Positions 5,019 to 5,032 of a stretch of DNA of 5,032 bases are shown here, one piece after another (positions within the stretch are counted from its first letter, which is position 1; each line of letters starts with the position of its first letter). The notes below the pieces were generated by a model. It searched no databases and was not told where the DNA came from. It worked only from the letters and a program-made list of their open reading frames with translations. Made by a program: the position numbers and the translations under genes. Source of the DNA: Methanocellaceae archaeon UBA148 (GTDB lineage: Archaea; Halobacteriota; UBA148); NCBI GenBank assembly GCA_002495885.1, contig DAHG01000012.1, positions 1 through 5,032 of the forward strand, given 5' to 3'.

Positions 5019-5032
5019 ATCTGTCAAGTTAC

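Noticed and set aside
1..5032. tRNA, rRNA or riboswitch
   Set aside because: No cloverleaf, rRNA-like stretch or recognisable riboswitch core was seen on either strand by eye.

Overview
The window most likely comes from a methanogenic or methane-oxidising archaeon related to Methanosarcinales (Methanothrix/Methanoperedens type). This is inferred from DUF1670-like proteins, a NosD/CASH-type beta-helix surface protein of a style common in these archaea, GGAGGTGA-type ribosome binding sites with TTG starts, TATA-box promoters (TTTATATA type), frequent ATA and AGG/AGA codons, and secreted proteins rich in N-glycosylation sequons. The genus cannot be fixed from the sequence alone.

Left part (about 1-1340): a decayed cassette of at least two paralogous DUF1670-type genes in tandem on the + strand. 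Copy A (about 151-571) has a frameshift and an in-frame TAG. Copy B (568-1300) has two frameshifts and an in-frame TAA. The A stop and B start overlap as ATGA, and B ends over a further ATG with a strong ribosome binding site (1290), so the ancestral unit looks like a translationally coupled series whose third member has been lost. A hairpin followed by TTTT (1317-1337) closes the region.

Middle (1336-2055): a small winged-helix regulator on the - strand (1336-1617), then a 438-base AT-rich divergent intergenic region. It holds TATA boxes for both directions, small palindromes and direct repeats, and two overlapping mini-ORFs just before the next gene.

Right part (2056-4984): two + strand genes for exported proteins, both starting with TTG. 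The first is a 537-residue parallel beta-helix protein with about 15 glycosylation sequons and an unusual ladder of Asn/Asp-Cys pairs. The second is a 395-residue protein made almost entirely of seven 46-62 residue repeats, best read as a closed seven-bladed beta-propeller. They are separated by a 127-base gap with its own TATA-like box, so they may be transcribed separately. Their shared export, orientation and sequon content suggest cell-surface or sheath roles. The divergent regulator could control the first of them, but nothing in the sequence proves this.
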